A DNA stretch of 15,774 bases from Bacteroidota bacterium (GTDB lineage Bacteria > Bacteroidota > Bacteroidia > UKL13-3): assembly GCA_010027395.1 (NCBI GenBank), contig RGVD01000033.1, positions 1 to 15,774 on the forward strand, given 5' to 3'. The translations under genes were made by a program, and so were the position numbers. How positions within the stretch are numbered: the first letter of the stretch is position 1; each line of letters starts with the position of its first letter. The notes under the pieces are model-generated. The model was not told where the DNA came from, searched no databases, and saw nothing but the letters and a program-made list of their open reading frames with translations. Shown here one piece after another: positions 7,121 through 13,761 of the stretch.

Positions 7121-7672
7121 TTATTTTGAATCGCGACCTAAATTATTTTTATAAAATCTATTTACATTTTTATGATCTTTAAAATTCATATTGAAGATTA
7201 AAGAAAACTTATTTCTACCTATCAAATCATGGAAATATTCTGTTGTATAAAAATTATATCCATAAGAAAAGAAAATTAATGGCGTACAGTTTTTTGTCAA
7301 TGGTAAAAATATTCTTGGTGTCATTACAAAATTTTGATGTGATTTATCAAAATATTGCACAGCATCAAATCCAAGAAGTATGGCAATATTGCCCGCTATC
7401 ATCAGTTCATATCCAATCTTTGGACCCCAAATTACATTTGAGTTGTTTAAAATGAACTCATTTGTAAAATAAAAGTCTGAACATCCTCCACCATTTTTAT
7501 TATATCCACAATATTGTCTACAAATACCTAATTCAAAGTATCTATATCCCTGATAACCTACAGAAAATCTAGGCACATAACTTGTGTTTGAATAAATCGA
7601 AGAATCTGTTTGGCCGTAAATATTGGAACCAAACACGACAATTTCAATAATTATAATAAACAAACTTCTCAT
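7121..7672 (-). CDS. Small secreted protein of unknown function, possibly outer-membrane beta-barrel
   Basis: This encodes a 183-aa protein with an N-terminal signal peptide (hydrophobic core about residues 4-14, likely cleavage near YG/QTD around residue 20). The rest is rich in aromatic and alternating hydrophobic residues consistent with beta strands (FSVGYQGYRYFELGI, VIWGPKIGYELMIAGNIAIL, NKFSLIFNMNF), as in small outer-membrane proteins. A cluster of Cys (C51, C55, C64) with Gly and Asn (CGYNKNGGGCS) could form a disulfide or bind metal. C129 is a fourth. I do not recognise the family. No promoter of the consensus type is visible upstream. The gene is isolated, convergent with the anti-sigma gene, and bracketed by two direct copies of a 57-bp repeat, so it may be an accessory insertion. 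The coding call rests on length, signal peptide and periodicity. Confidence 0.6.
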   Translation of the reverse strand: MRSLFIIIIEIVVFGSNIYGQTDSSIYSNTSYVPRFSVGYQGYRYFELGICRQYCGYNKNGGGCSDFYFTNEFILNNSNVIWGPKIGYELMIAGNIAILLGFDAVQYFDKSHQNFVMTPRIFLPLTKNCTPLIFFSYGYNFYTTEYFHDLIGRNKFSLIFNMNFKDHKNVNRFYKNNLGRDSK

Positions 7673-7848
7673 AGTTATTTCTACTTTTGGGTTTATTGGT
7701 AGAACATTATGAGTTGAGGAAGCTTTTTAATCAAAAACTTCTCATATCCACTCAAATTTAGATGGCTGTATGCAACTCATTAAATTTTTTGCTGCAATAA
7801 TATTTCTTTTTTGGGGTTTGCACATGGTATGTCTTAATTATATACAAC

Positions 7849-7905
7849 CACTCGCTCGCATCCTGCGAGTGAGTCTATTGACAAAGTCTTTGGCTGATAT
7901 TTCTA
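7849..7905 (+). repeat. Hairpin-containing dispersed repeat, copy 2
   Basis: Same orientation and layout as the copy at 7029-7084: CACTCGC, loop TCGCATCCT, GCGAGTG, then GAGTCTATTGA and the conserved tail TTGGCTGATATTTCTA. The two copies sit about 820 bp apart on either side of the orphan secreted-protein gene. No transposase or target-site duplication is visible. Confidence 0.8.
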
Positions 7906-7952
7906 CATTATTTTACCTTACCTGATATCTGTAAAATGGCATAAGGCATAAT

Positions 7953-7979
7953 AAAAAACACTCGTAAGGTTTTAGTGTT
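7953..7979 (-). terminator. Probable rho-independent terminator of guaB
   Basis: On the minus strand AACACT, an 11-nt loop and AGTGTT are followed by a run of T (plus-strand A run 7953-7958). It lies about 36 bp beyond the guaB stop. The stem is only 6 bp, so the call is moderate. Confidence 0.45.
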
Positions 7980-8015
7980 CGTAAAATATAAGATAGATAA
8001 GCAAGAAAGCAGAAT

Positions 8016-9461
8016 CTACCTACTATAATTCGGTGCTTCTTTGGTAATGGTAACATCATGCGCATGACTTTCTTTAGATCCTGCAGGTGTTATTTTAATA
8101 AACTTCGCTTTTTGTAAGCTTTCAATATCTGGAGCACCGCAGTATCCCATACCTGCGCGCAATCCACCCACAAACTGATACACCACTTCTTTCAAGGTTC
8201 CTTTGTATGGTACAATCCCTACAATACCTTCAGGTACCAATTTTGAAATTTCATCTTCAGCATCTTGGAAGTAACGATCTTTACTACCCTCTTTCATGGC
8301 TTCTATACTGCCCATGCCTCGGTATGATTTAAACTTACGTCCCTCATAAATAATGGTTTCACCCAAACTCTCTTCAACACCTGCAAAAATAGAACCCGAC
8401 ATCACGGTGCTTGCGCCAGCTACCAATGCTTTTACAAGGTCGCCACTGTATCTAATACCACCATCTGCAATCACCGGAACTCCTGAACCTTTGAGGGCTT
8501 TTGCCGCTTCGTAAACGGCTGTTAATTGCGGTACTCCAATACCTGCAATGATTCGGGTGGTGCATATAGAACCAGGTCCTACGCCCACTTTCACACCGTC
8601 CACACCTGCATCTAGCAAGGCTTTTGCACCTTCTCCAGTTGCTACATTACCAGCAATGATATCAAGGTTGCTAAATATGCTTTTCATGCGCTTCACTTCT
8701 CCTAAAACCCCTTTAGAGTGACCATGAGCGGTATCAATAATAACTACATCCACACCAGCTTTTACCAATGCCGAAATCCGTTCTTCTGTATCAGCAGTAA
8801 CTCCAACAGCAGCGCCCACGATAAGTCTTCCATGCTTGTCTTTACAAGCATTTGGATGAGCTTTAATTTTAAGAATGTCTTTGTATGTAATTAATCCTTT
8901 AAGCCTACCGTCTTTATCAACTACAGGAAGTTTTTCAATTTTATATTGTTGTAATATGGTCTCAGCTTGAGCAAGACTTGTTCCCTCGGGTGCGGTAATC
9001 AAATTTTCTGAAGTCATTACCTCGCTCACTTTTCGGTCCAAAGCTTTTTCGAAACGCAAATCTCGGTTGGTTAAAACTCCTACCAAAATGCCATTCTCAT
9101 TTATTATGGGAATGCCGCCAATTTTGTTTTCGCTCATTAGTTTGTGAGCATCCTTAAGCGTAGCAAGTATCATTCCGCTTTCGCTTCTTTTTACGCGTCT
9201 TACCTCACCAGCTTGTCTATCAATACTCATATTCTTATGCAGAATGCCAATTCCACCTTCTTGTGCTAAGGCAATCGCCAATTTTGACTCCGTTACCGTG
9301 TCCATTGCTGCTGATAGCATGGGAATATTAATTCGAATGTTTCGAGTTAAGAGGGTTGATGTATCTACATCGCGAGGAAGGATTTCTGAAAAAGAAGGTA
9401 GAACCAATACGTCATCGTATGTTAGACCTTCACCAAAGAATTTATTGTTGTCGTTTATCAT
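8016..9461 (-). CDS. guaB: Inosine-5'-monophosphate dehydrogenase (IMPDH)
   Basis: IMPDH oxidises IMP to XMP with NAD+, the committed step of guanine nucleotide synthesis, in the cytoplasm. The protein is 481 aa from the ATG at 9461. A TTG three codons earlier is possible but less likely. The TIM barrel starts with FFGEGLTYDDVLVLPSF. The catalytic loop is VGVGPGSICTTRI with C300. ADGGIRYSG and the flap around YRGMGS follow, and the C-terminus EAPNYSR is typical. Two CBS motifs are inserted at about residues 95-205 (TNRDLRFE, ITYKDI). The first CBS motif is short: after VKRSESGMI the usual strand of type DPVT plus turn, about 8 residues, is missing, and the protein goes directly to LATLKDAHKLM. 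It has its own consensus promoter. Confidence 0.97.
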   Translation of the reverse strand: MINDNNKFFGEGLTYDDVLVLPSFSEILPRDVDTSTLLTRNIRINIPMLSAAMDTVTESKLAIALAQEGGIGILHKNMSIDRQAGEVRRVKRSESGMILATLKDAHKLMSENKIGGIPIINENGILVGVLTNRDLRFEKALDRKVSEVMTSENLITAPEGTSLAQAETILQQYKIEKLPVVDKDGRLKGLITYKDILKIKAHPNACKDKHGRLIVGAAVGVTADTEERISALVKAGVDVVIIDTAHGHSKGVLGEVKRMKSIFSNLDIIAGNVATGEGAKALLDAGVDGVKVGVGPGSICTTRIIAGIGVPQLTAVYEAAKALKGSGVPVIADGGIRYSGDLVKALVAGASTVMSGSIFAGVEESLGETIIYEGRKFKSYRGMGSIEAMKEGSKDRYFQDAEDEISKLVPEGIVGIVPYKGTLKEVVYQFVGGLRAGMGYCGAPDIESLQKAKFIKITPAGSKESHAHDVTITKEAPNYSR

Positions 9462-9491
9462 GGCAAACAATTGCTTTTATTATTTGCGGTG

Positions 9492-9520
9492 CAAAAGTAG
9501 CCGAAATTTGCGGATTACAA
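9492..9520 (-). promoter_or_regulatory. guaB promoter (Bacteroidota type)
   Basis: On the minus strand TTG (9518-9520), an 18-bp spacer and TACTTTTG (9492-9499) match the -33/-7 consensus of the Bacteroidota primary sigma factor. Transcription would start around 9485, giving a leader of about 25 nt before the ATG. Confidence 0.65.
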
Positions 9521-9792
9521 GATTTTTAGAGAAAATTTGTAAAATAAATTTTATAAATAATTGTTAGAAATGAGTCAAAATGGAAGCCGAAATTCATAAA
9601 ATTTAGTGTATTCAAGAGCTTATATATTTTTAGTCTTGTGCCCAAAATTTTTTAAATGTGATCAGAGCTTGTTTATGTATTTTAGTAACCGTATTTGAAT
9701 TAAGTTCTAATGCAAAGACTAAGTCTATTTAAATTAATTTCATACTACTTTTTATTTGGAAATAGTCCATTATTATTGCCATTTTTGCAACC
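9521..9792. other. Gene-free divergent spacer between guaB and the glycosyltransferase
   Basis: This is AT-rich sequence with no plausible reading frame. Near its right end TTTG (9755-9758), 21 bp and CATTTTTG (9780-9787) form a near-consensus plus-strand promoter. It would start transcription almost at the GTG of the next gene, so I treat it as doubtful. Confidence 0.4.
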
Positions 9793-11469
9793 GTGATTAA
9801 TAAAATACAATTTAAAGATTTTAACCTAATTGGGTTGTCTATCATAACATTCATAAGTTATATAGCAGGCTTTTTTATAACACTTATTGATATTGACGCA
9901 ACCCAATACGCTGCCATTTCAAAGGAAATGGTATTGAATGGAAGCTTTTTAGAGGTGTTTTACAGAGGTAATGATTATCTAGACAAACCACCCATGCTGT
10001 TTTGGACTTCAGCTCTTTCTTTTAAAGTATTTGGAATTAATCAATTTGCTTATCGTTTACCTTCATTTCTAATTTCATTGGTAGGCATTTATTCGGTTTA
10101 CAGATTTTGCATCATATTTTATAACCAACAAATTGCAATATATGCTGTACTAATTGTTGCCAATTGTCAAGCTTACTATCTAATGCAACATGATGTTAGA
10201 ACAGATTGTATGTTAACGGGTTTTGTAATGTTCTCGTTTTGGCAATTTGCAGCTTATATGAGCACAAAAAAATTGAAACATTTGCTTTATTTTTCAATTG
10301 CTGTATCTCTTGCCATGATGACCAAAGGACCCATAGGGCTTATGGTAATTATTATTGCTTTTGGCTCTCAGTTTTTAATCACCCGAAGCTGGCATTACAT
10401 TTTCAATTGGCATTACTTAATAGCAATTGGAATTATTGCTTTGCTACTTTTCCCTATGAGCTGGGGTTTGTATCAACAGTTTGACTTACACCCTGAAAAA
10501 TTTGTGTATGGTTTGCAAGGCCCATCAGGATTAAGATTTTTTTACTGGACTCAGAGTTTTGGACGCCTAACAGGTGAAAGTAATTGGAACAATAATCCTG
10601 ATGCTTTATTTTTAGTTCATAGTTTTTTATGGAGCTTTTTGCCATGGAGTTTGATATTTATTCCTGCTTTCTTTTGGGCAATTAAAGAGGCATATAAAAA
10701 TATAAAAGATAACTTAAAAACAAATGACTACATAAGCCTTTGCGGTTTTATATTAGTATTTATTTTTATGTCTTTGTCAAGTTATCAGTTACCACATTAC
10801 ACTTTTGTTATTCACCCCTTGGCAGCCATTATTCTTGCCAGATATATTTATTACCTAAAAAAATCCAAGAACAGCCGTGTTTTAGTTGGCCTAATCATAT
10901 TTACACTTTTATCGCTTATTGCTGTTGCTGCCTACCTTTCTTGTTTTGCATTTAAGCAATATACAGTGCTTTGTATATGTATTTTATTGTCTATGTGTAT
11001 TGGTTTATTTTATATTTTTAATAGTAAAAAACTAATACCCGTTAATAAGATATTGTTTGCTGGAGTATTTGGAATTGCTCTTGTAAATCTAATACTCAAT
11101 GCCTGCGTTTATCCACAAATACTGAAGTATCAAGCATACTCTGAGATTGCATTTGACATTAACCACACAGATAAAAACAAACAAGGAAATTTAATAGTGT
11201 ATGATAAAGATTATTGGTGTTCTTTAGATTTTTATTTAAATCATACTATCACATTTTTAACAAACCGAAATAGTTTAGATTCTATGCCCAAAGGCGAAAA
11301 CACCTGGATACTAACAGACACCAGTAATTACAACCAATTAAAAGATTTGTATCATTTCAAAAACGAGAAGATGTATTATCACTATCCCGTTTCTAATTTA
11401 TCAATTGATTTTATTAATCCTGAAACAAGACCACATACATTAATTCCATTTGTTCTTGCTAAGTTTTAA
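9793..11469 (+). CDS. ArnT/PMT-like integral membrane glycosyltransferase (GT83-like)
   Basis: This is a predicted polyprenyl-phosphate-sugar-dependent transferase of the GT-C fold that glycosylates a lipid or protein on the periplasmic face. It is 558 aa with roughly 10-12 membrane helices in the first 440 residues, then a soluble C-terminal domain. The first periplasmic loop carries D33 and D35 in LIDIDATQYAAISKEM, the position of the catalytic Asp of this fold, followed by YLDKPPMLFW (62-71), TKGP (177-180) and the YQLPHYTFVIHPLAAI segment (331-346) typical of ArnT-like proteins. Only GTG at 9793 is available as a start: an in-frame TAG lies at 9763-9765 with no ATG between. The acceptor and donor sugar cannot be read from the sequence. 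It stands alone, divergent from guaB and convergent with gapA. Confidence 0.85.
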   Translation: MINKIQFKDFNLIGLSIITFISYIAGFFITLIDIDATQYAAISKEMVLNGSFLEVFYRGNDYLDKPPMLFWTSALSFKVFGINQFAYRLPSFLISLVGIYSVYRFCIIFYNQQIAIYAVLIVANCQAYYLMQHDVRTDCMLTGFVMFSFWQFAAYMSTKKLKHLLYFSIAVSLAMMTKGPIGLMVIIIAFGSQFLITRSWHYIFNWHYLIAIGIIALLLFPMSWGLYQQFDLHPEKFVYGLQGPSGLRFFYWTQSFGRLTGESNWNNNPDALFLVHSFLWSFLPWSLIFIPAFFWAIKEAYKNIKDNLKTNDYISLCGFILVFIFMSLSSYQLPHYTFVIHPLAAIILARYIYYLKKSKNSRVLVGLIIFTLLSLIAVAAYLSCFAFKQYTVLCICILLSMCIGLFYIFNSKKLIPVNKILFAGVFGIALVNLILNACVYPQILKYQAYSEIAFDINHTDKNKQGNLIVYDKDYWCSLDFYLNHTITFLTNRNSLDSMPKGENTWILTDTSNYNQLKDLYHFKNEKMYYHYPVSNLSIDFINPETRPHTLIPFVLAKF

Positions 11470-11709
11470 AAAGTAAAGTTTGGTGTATTTAAAATTCTTG
11501 GGAATACTCAGCTTATCTAATTGATGTTGTAACTTAGGGCTAATTGCTTAAAATTAACACTAAATATTTGAATGGCCAATAATGAAATTTTAAGCTCTTA
11601 TTTAATGAATCAAATCTAAAGGTGAAGGTTCTTTTAGTGGCATTAAATTAGGAATCAATACTTCTTTTAGCACCAAATTGATTTTCGAATAGTTAAATTC
11701 ATTTACAAT

Positions 11710-11746
11710 AAAAAAGCCTTTGTTAAAATCTAACAAAGGCTTTTTT
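11710..11746. terminator. Bidirectional rho-independent terminator (glycosyltransferase / gapA)
   Basis: AAAAAAGCCTTTGTTA, loop AAATC, TAACAAAGGCTTTTTT: a perfect 16-bp stem with T runs on both strands. It serves both convergent genes, lying 20 bp beyond the gapA stop. The stretch 11470-11709 before it shows no gene. Confidence 0.92.
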
Positions 11747-11765
11747 TATAGAATAATGTTCTTAT

Positions 11766-12764
11766 TTATTTCACGGTGTCCATGTGGCAAATTAAATCAA
11801 CCACTTTGTTTGAATAACCCCATTCGTTATCGTACCAGCTAACTACTTTTACAAAATTATCATTTAAGCTAATACCAGCTTTTGCATCAAAAATAGAAGT
11901 ACGTGAATCTCCTAAGAAATCGTTACTTACTACTTCATCTTCTGTGTAACCTAAAATACCAGCCATATCGCCTTCTGAAGCTGCTTTCATAGCCGCTTTG
12001 ATGGTTTCGTAACTAGCGCCTTTTGTTAAACGACAAGTTAAATCCACTACAGATACATCAGGAGTCGGAACACGGAAACTCATACCAGTTAATTTACCTT
12101 TTAATTCAGGGATAACTAAACCTACAGCTTTAGCAGCACCTGTGCTTGAAGGGATGATGTTTTGATAAGCACCACGGCCACCTCTCCAATCTTTAGCACT
12201 TGGTCCGTCAACAGTTTTTTGTGTTGCGGTCACAGCGTGAACTGTAGTCATTAAACCTTCAGCAATTCCGAAGTTATCGTTTAATACCTTAGCAATTGGT
12301 GCTAAACAGTTGGTTGTACAACTTGCATTAGACACAATGTCCATATCAGCTGTATATGATTTGTGGTTAACACCCATTACAAAAGTTGGGGTATCGTCTT
12401 TTGCTGGTGCACTCATGATAACACGTTTAGCACCCGCTTTAATATGCGCTGAAGCATTTGATTTTTCTAAGAACAAACCTGTAGACTCAACTACGTATTC
12501 TGCTCCAATTTCGTCCCATTTAAGATTTGCTGGGTCGCGTTCAGCAGTAACTCTGATTTTTTTCCCATTCACTACCAAGTGACCACCTTCAACAGCAATG
12601 GTGCCTTTGAAAATTCCATGAGTTGAATCATATTTTAGCATGTAAGCCATATAATCAACATCTATTAGGTCATTTATTCCTACAATTTCTACGTTAGGGT
12701 TATTGATGGCAGCCCTAAAAACCAAACGGCCAATGCGGCCAAATCCATTGATTCCTACTTTCAT
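11766..12764 (-). CDS. gapA: Glyceraldehyde-3-phosphate dehydrogenase, type I
   Basis: This cytoplasmic glycolytic enzyme converts glyceraldehyde-3-phosphate, NAD+ and phosphate to 1,3-bisphosphoglycerate. It is 332 aa, the normal length. The Rossmann motif GINGFGRIGR is at residues 4-13. The active-site SNASCTTNC has nucleophile C149, with catalytic H176 in TTVHAVT. The conserved PSAKDWRGGRGA and the C-terminal VSWYDNEWGYSNKV are present. The acidic residue after the second strand (VGINDL) suggests NAD+ rather than NADP+ preference. The ATG at 12764 is supported by a consensus promoter about 40 bp upstream. The gene is convergent with the glycosyltransferase and divergent from tRNA-Glu. Which gap paralogue this is cannot be decided without the genome. 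Confidence 0.97.
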   Translation of the reverse strand: MKVGINGFGRIGRLVFRAAINNPNVEIVGINDLIDVDYMAYMLKYDSTHGIFKGTIAVEGGHLVVNGKKIRVTAERDPANLKWDEIGAEYVVESTGLFLEKSNASAHIKAGAKRVIMSAPAKDDTPTFVMGVNHKSYTADMDIVSNASCTTNCLAPIAKVLNDNFGIAEGLMTTVHAVTATQKTVDGPSAKDWRGGRGAYQNIIPSSTGAAKAVGLVIPELKGKLTGMSFRVPTPDVSVVDLTCRLTKGASYETIKAAMKAASEGDMAGILGYTEDEVVSNDFLGDSRTSIFDAKAGISLNDNFVKVVSWYDNEWGYSNKVVDLICHMDTVK

Positions 12765-12804
12765 TTAGTGTTTATTGTTTAATGAGTATATTATTAAATC
12801 GATG

Positions 12805-12834
12805 CAAAATTATAAGGCTTTTGTTCATTATCAA
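12805..12834 (-). promoter_or_regulatory. gapA promoter (Bacteroidota type)
   Basis: The minus strand has TTG (12832-12834), a 19-bp spacer and TAATTTTG (12805-12812), an exact TAnnTTTG. A TTTG at 12836-12839 is an alternative -33. The predicted start near 12798 leaves a leader of about 34 nt. The -33 region overlaps that of the plus-strand promoter at 12820-12852. Confidence 0.65.
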
Positions 12835-12852
12835 TCAAATATTGTACTTTTG
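12820..12852 (+). promoter_or_regulatory. Upstream promoter P1 of the tRNA-Glu/rpsO block
   Basis: TTTG (12820-12823), 21-bp spacer, TACTTTTG (12845-12852), an exact -7 consensus. Transcription would start near 12859, about 80 nt before the tRNA. It is interleaved with the divergent gapA promoter. Confidence 0.5.
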
Positions 12853-12892
12853 CATCAAGTTTTAGAGAAAGTAAAAAAATTTATAAAAAAAC

Positions 12893-12923
12893 TTTGGCAA
12901 ATTGGAAAAGCTTCCTATTTTTG
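12893..12923 (+). promoter_or_regulatory. Proximal promoter P2 of tRNA-Glu
   Basis: TTTG (12893-12896), 19-bp spacer, TATTTTTG (12916-12923): an exact match in both elements and spacing. The predicted start near 12930 lies about 10 nt before the mature tRNA 5' end, a common layout for stable RNA genes. Confidence 0.75.
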
Positions 12924-12938
12924 CCGTCCCAAAAACTT

Positions 12939-13010
12939 GGCCCGTTCGTCTATCGGTTAGGACAAATGGTTTTCATCCATTAAAGAGGGGTTCGACTCCC
13001 CTACGGGCTA
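12939..13010 (+). tRNA. tRNA-Glu (anticodon UUC)
   Basis: A complete cloverleaf of 72 nt. The acceptor stem GGCCCGT pairs with ACGGGCT, with G1-U72 as a wobble pair. The D arm contains GTTAGGAC. The anticodon stem AATGG/CCATT encloses loop TTTTCAT with anticodon TTC (UUC). The T arm is AGGGG/CCCCT with loop TTCGACT, and the discriminator is A. CCA is not encoded and must be added after transcription. It is preceded by a consensus promoter and followed directly by a terminator. Confidence 0.96.
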
Positions 13011-13012
13011 CT

Positions 13013-13037
13013 AAACCAGCGATGTTGCTGGTTTTTT
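13013..13037 (+). terminator. Rho-independent terminator/attenuator between tRNA-Glu and rpsO
   Basis: AAACCAGC, loop GATGTT, GCTGGTTT then TTT: an 8-bp stem with a T run, starting 3 nt after the tRNA. The rpsO ATG is only 15 nt beyond it, so it also forms the rpsO leader. Confidence 0.85.
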
Positions 13038-13051
13038 AATAAATTATAATC

Positions 13052-13327
13052 ATGCATTTGACAACAGAATCGAAGCAAGCAATCTTCGAAAAATTCGGTA
13101 AAGCCAAGTCTAAAACAGACACAGGCTCGGCTGAGAGTCAGATAGCTCTATTTACAGAGAGGATTAACCATATCACAGAGCATCTGCGTAGAAACAAAAA
13201 AGATTTCTCGGCTGAATTAAGCCTAGTAAAACTTGTAGGAAAAAGAAGAGCGCTTCTAGACTACTTGACACGCGAAGATATTTTCCGTTACAGAGCAATC
13301 ATCAAAGAACTTGATATTCGTAAATAG
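13052..13327 (+). CDS. rpsO: 30S ribosomal protein S15
   Basis: S15 is a primary 16S rRNA-binding protein that nucleates the central domain of the small subunit and contacts the 23S rRNA in the bridge region. The 91-aa length fits the family (about 89 aa). The characteristic segments are TDTGSAESQIALFTERI (residues 22-38), ITEHLRRNKKDF (41-52) and LVGKRRALLDYLTRED (61-76). The ATG at 13052 is the only reasonable start. No promoter of consensus type lies between the tRNA and the gene, so expression seems to depend on read-through of the tRNA terminator. S15 represses its own mRNA in several bacteria, and the leader hairpin here is a candidate for such control. rpsO followed by pnp is a widely conserved pair. 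Confidence 0.97.
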   Translation: MHLTTESKQAIFEKFGKAKSKTDTGSAESQIALFTERINHITEHLRRNKKDFSAELSLVKLVGKRRALLDYLTREDIFRYRAIIKELDIRK

Positions 13328-13340
13328 GTTTATTAGAACA

Positions 13341-13357
13341 GTGAAATCCAATTTCAC
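13341..13357 (+). repeat. Short hairpin in the rpsO-pnp spacer
   Basis: GTGAAAT, loop CCA, ATTTCAC: a perfect 7-bp stem 13 bp after the rpsO stop. It has no T run. It may protect the 3' end of rpsO mRNA or be a processing site. Confidence 0.5.
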
Positions 13358-13383
13358 CTTCTCACTAACTTAAAACTTCAAAG

Positions 13384-13423
13384 AAAGCAGGGCCATCAAA
13401 AATTTTGATAGTTCTGCTTTTTT
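13384..13423 (+). terminator. Terminator/attenuator between rpsO and pnp
   Basis: AAAGCAG ... CTGCTTT encloses ATCAAA/TTTGAT, with G-U pairs between them, making a long nearly continuous stem followed by TTTT. It would end or attenuate the rpsO transcript 96 bp before the pnp start. I see no exact TAnnTTTG promoter for pnp in 13424-13518, so read-through is likely to supply pnp. Confidence 0.75.
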
Positions 13424-13518
13424 GCTTTAAAAGTCGAAAACAAATCCAAAACACAGCCTTATTCCCATCATAATGCTGTTTAATATTTAAACTTAACAGA
13501 TGGGGCTGAAAAAATAAT

Positions 13519-13761
13519 ATGCAAAACGCAACAATTAAAACATTTGAAATTGGTGGTAAGACCATCAGTATTGAAACCGGCCGTTTGGCCCGCCAAGCAG
13601 ATGGTGCAGTAGTAGTAAAAATGGGTGATACCATGATTATGGCCACTGTAGTATCAGCAAAAGAAGCCAAAGAAGACGTGGATTTTATGCCACTAACTGT
13701 TGATTACCAAGAAATAGTTTCCATCGCAGAGAAGCAAAGCTTTCTGATTATGAAGTGCTAA
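13519..13761 (+). CDS. pnp: Polynucleotide phosphorylase, N-terminal fragment (frame-disrupted pnp)
   Basis: This is the start of PNPase, the 3'-5' phosphorolytic exoribonuclease of RNA decay. The ATG at 13519 opens a typical N-terminus (IKTFEIGGKTISIETGRLAR; VVVKMGDTMIMATVVSAKEA; DVDFMPLTVDYQE). After E65 (codon 13711-13713) the family motif of type KFAAGRIPG is absent, and this frame runs into unrelated residues to TAA at 13759-13761. The correct continuation (SFHRREAKLSDYEVLIS) is present in another frame from 13716. Only 2 nt lie between the two, where the family has 27, which indicates a 25-nt deletion. The 65 genuine residues cover only the first strands of RNase PH domain 1. Alone it is unlikely to fold into an enzyme. 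Confidence 0.9.
   Translation: MQNATIKTFEIGGKTISIETGRLARQADGAVVVKMGDTMIMATVVSAKEAKEDVDFMPLTVDYQEIVSIAEKQSFLIMKC

Larger units (their letters stand above)
7673..8015. other. Gene-free spacer between the orphan secreted protein and guaB
   Basis: No gene is seen. The spacer contains repeat copy 2 (7849-7905) and a probable guaB terminator (7953-7979). The remaining sequence is AT-rich with no other structure I can support. Confidence 0.6.

Noticed and set aside
6991..7182. 63-codon plus-strand open frame after the anti-sigma gene
   Set aside because: It runs through repeat copy 1 and into the opposite strand of the secreted-protein gene, and has no protein-like pattern.
7029..7905. Composite transposon or IS element bounded by the two repeats
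   Set aside because: No transposase gene, no inverted arrangement of ends and no target-site duplication visible.
11571..11697. Short plus-strand open stretch ending in GINTSFSTKLIFE
   Set aside because: No start codon in frame and flanking stops. Too short to support as a gene or remnant.
12775..12960. 61-codon plus-strand open frame upstream of tRNA-Glu
   Set aside because: It overlaps three promoter elements and the 5' part of the tRNA. It is almost certainly non-coding.
13365..13670. 101-codon minus-strand open frame over the rpsO-pnp spacer and pnp start
   Set aside because: Antisense to the conserved PNPase N-terminus and across a terminator hairpin.
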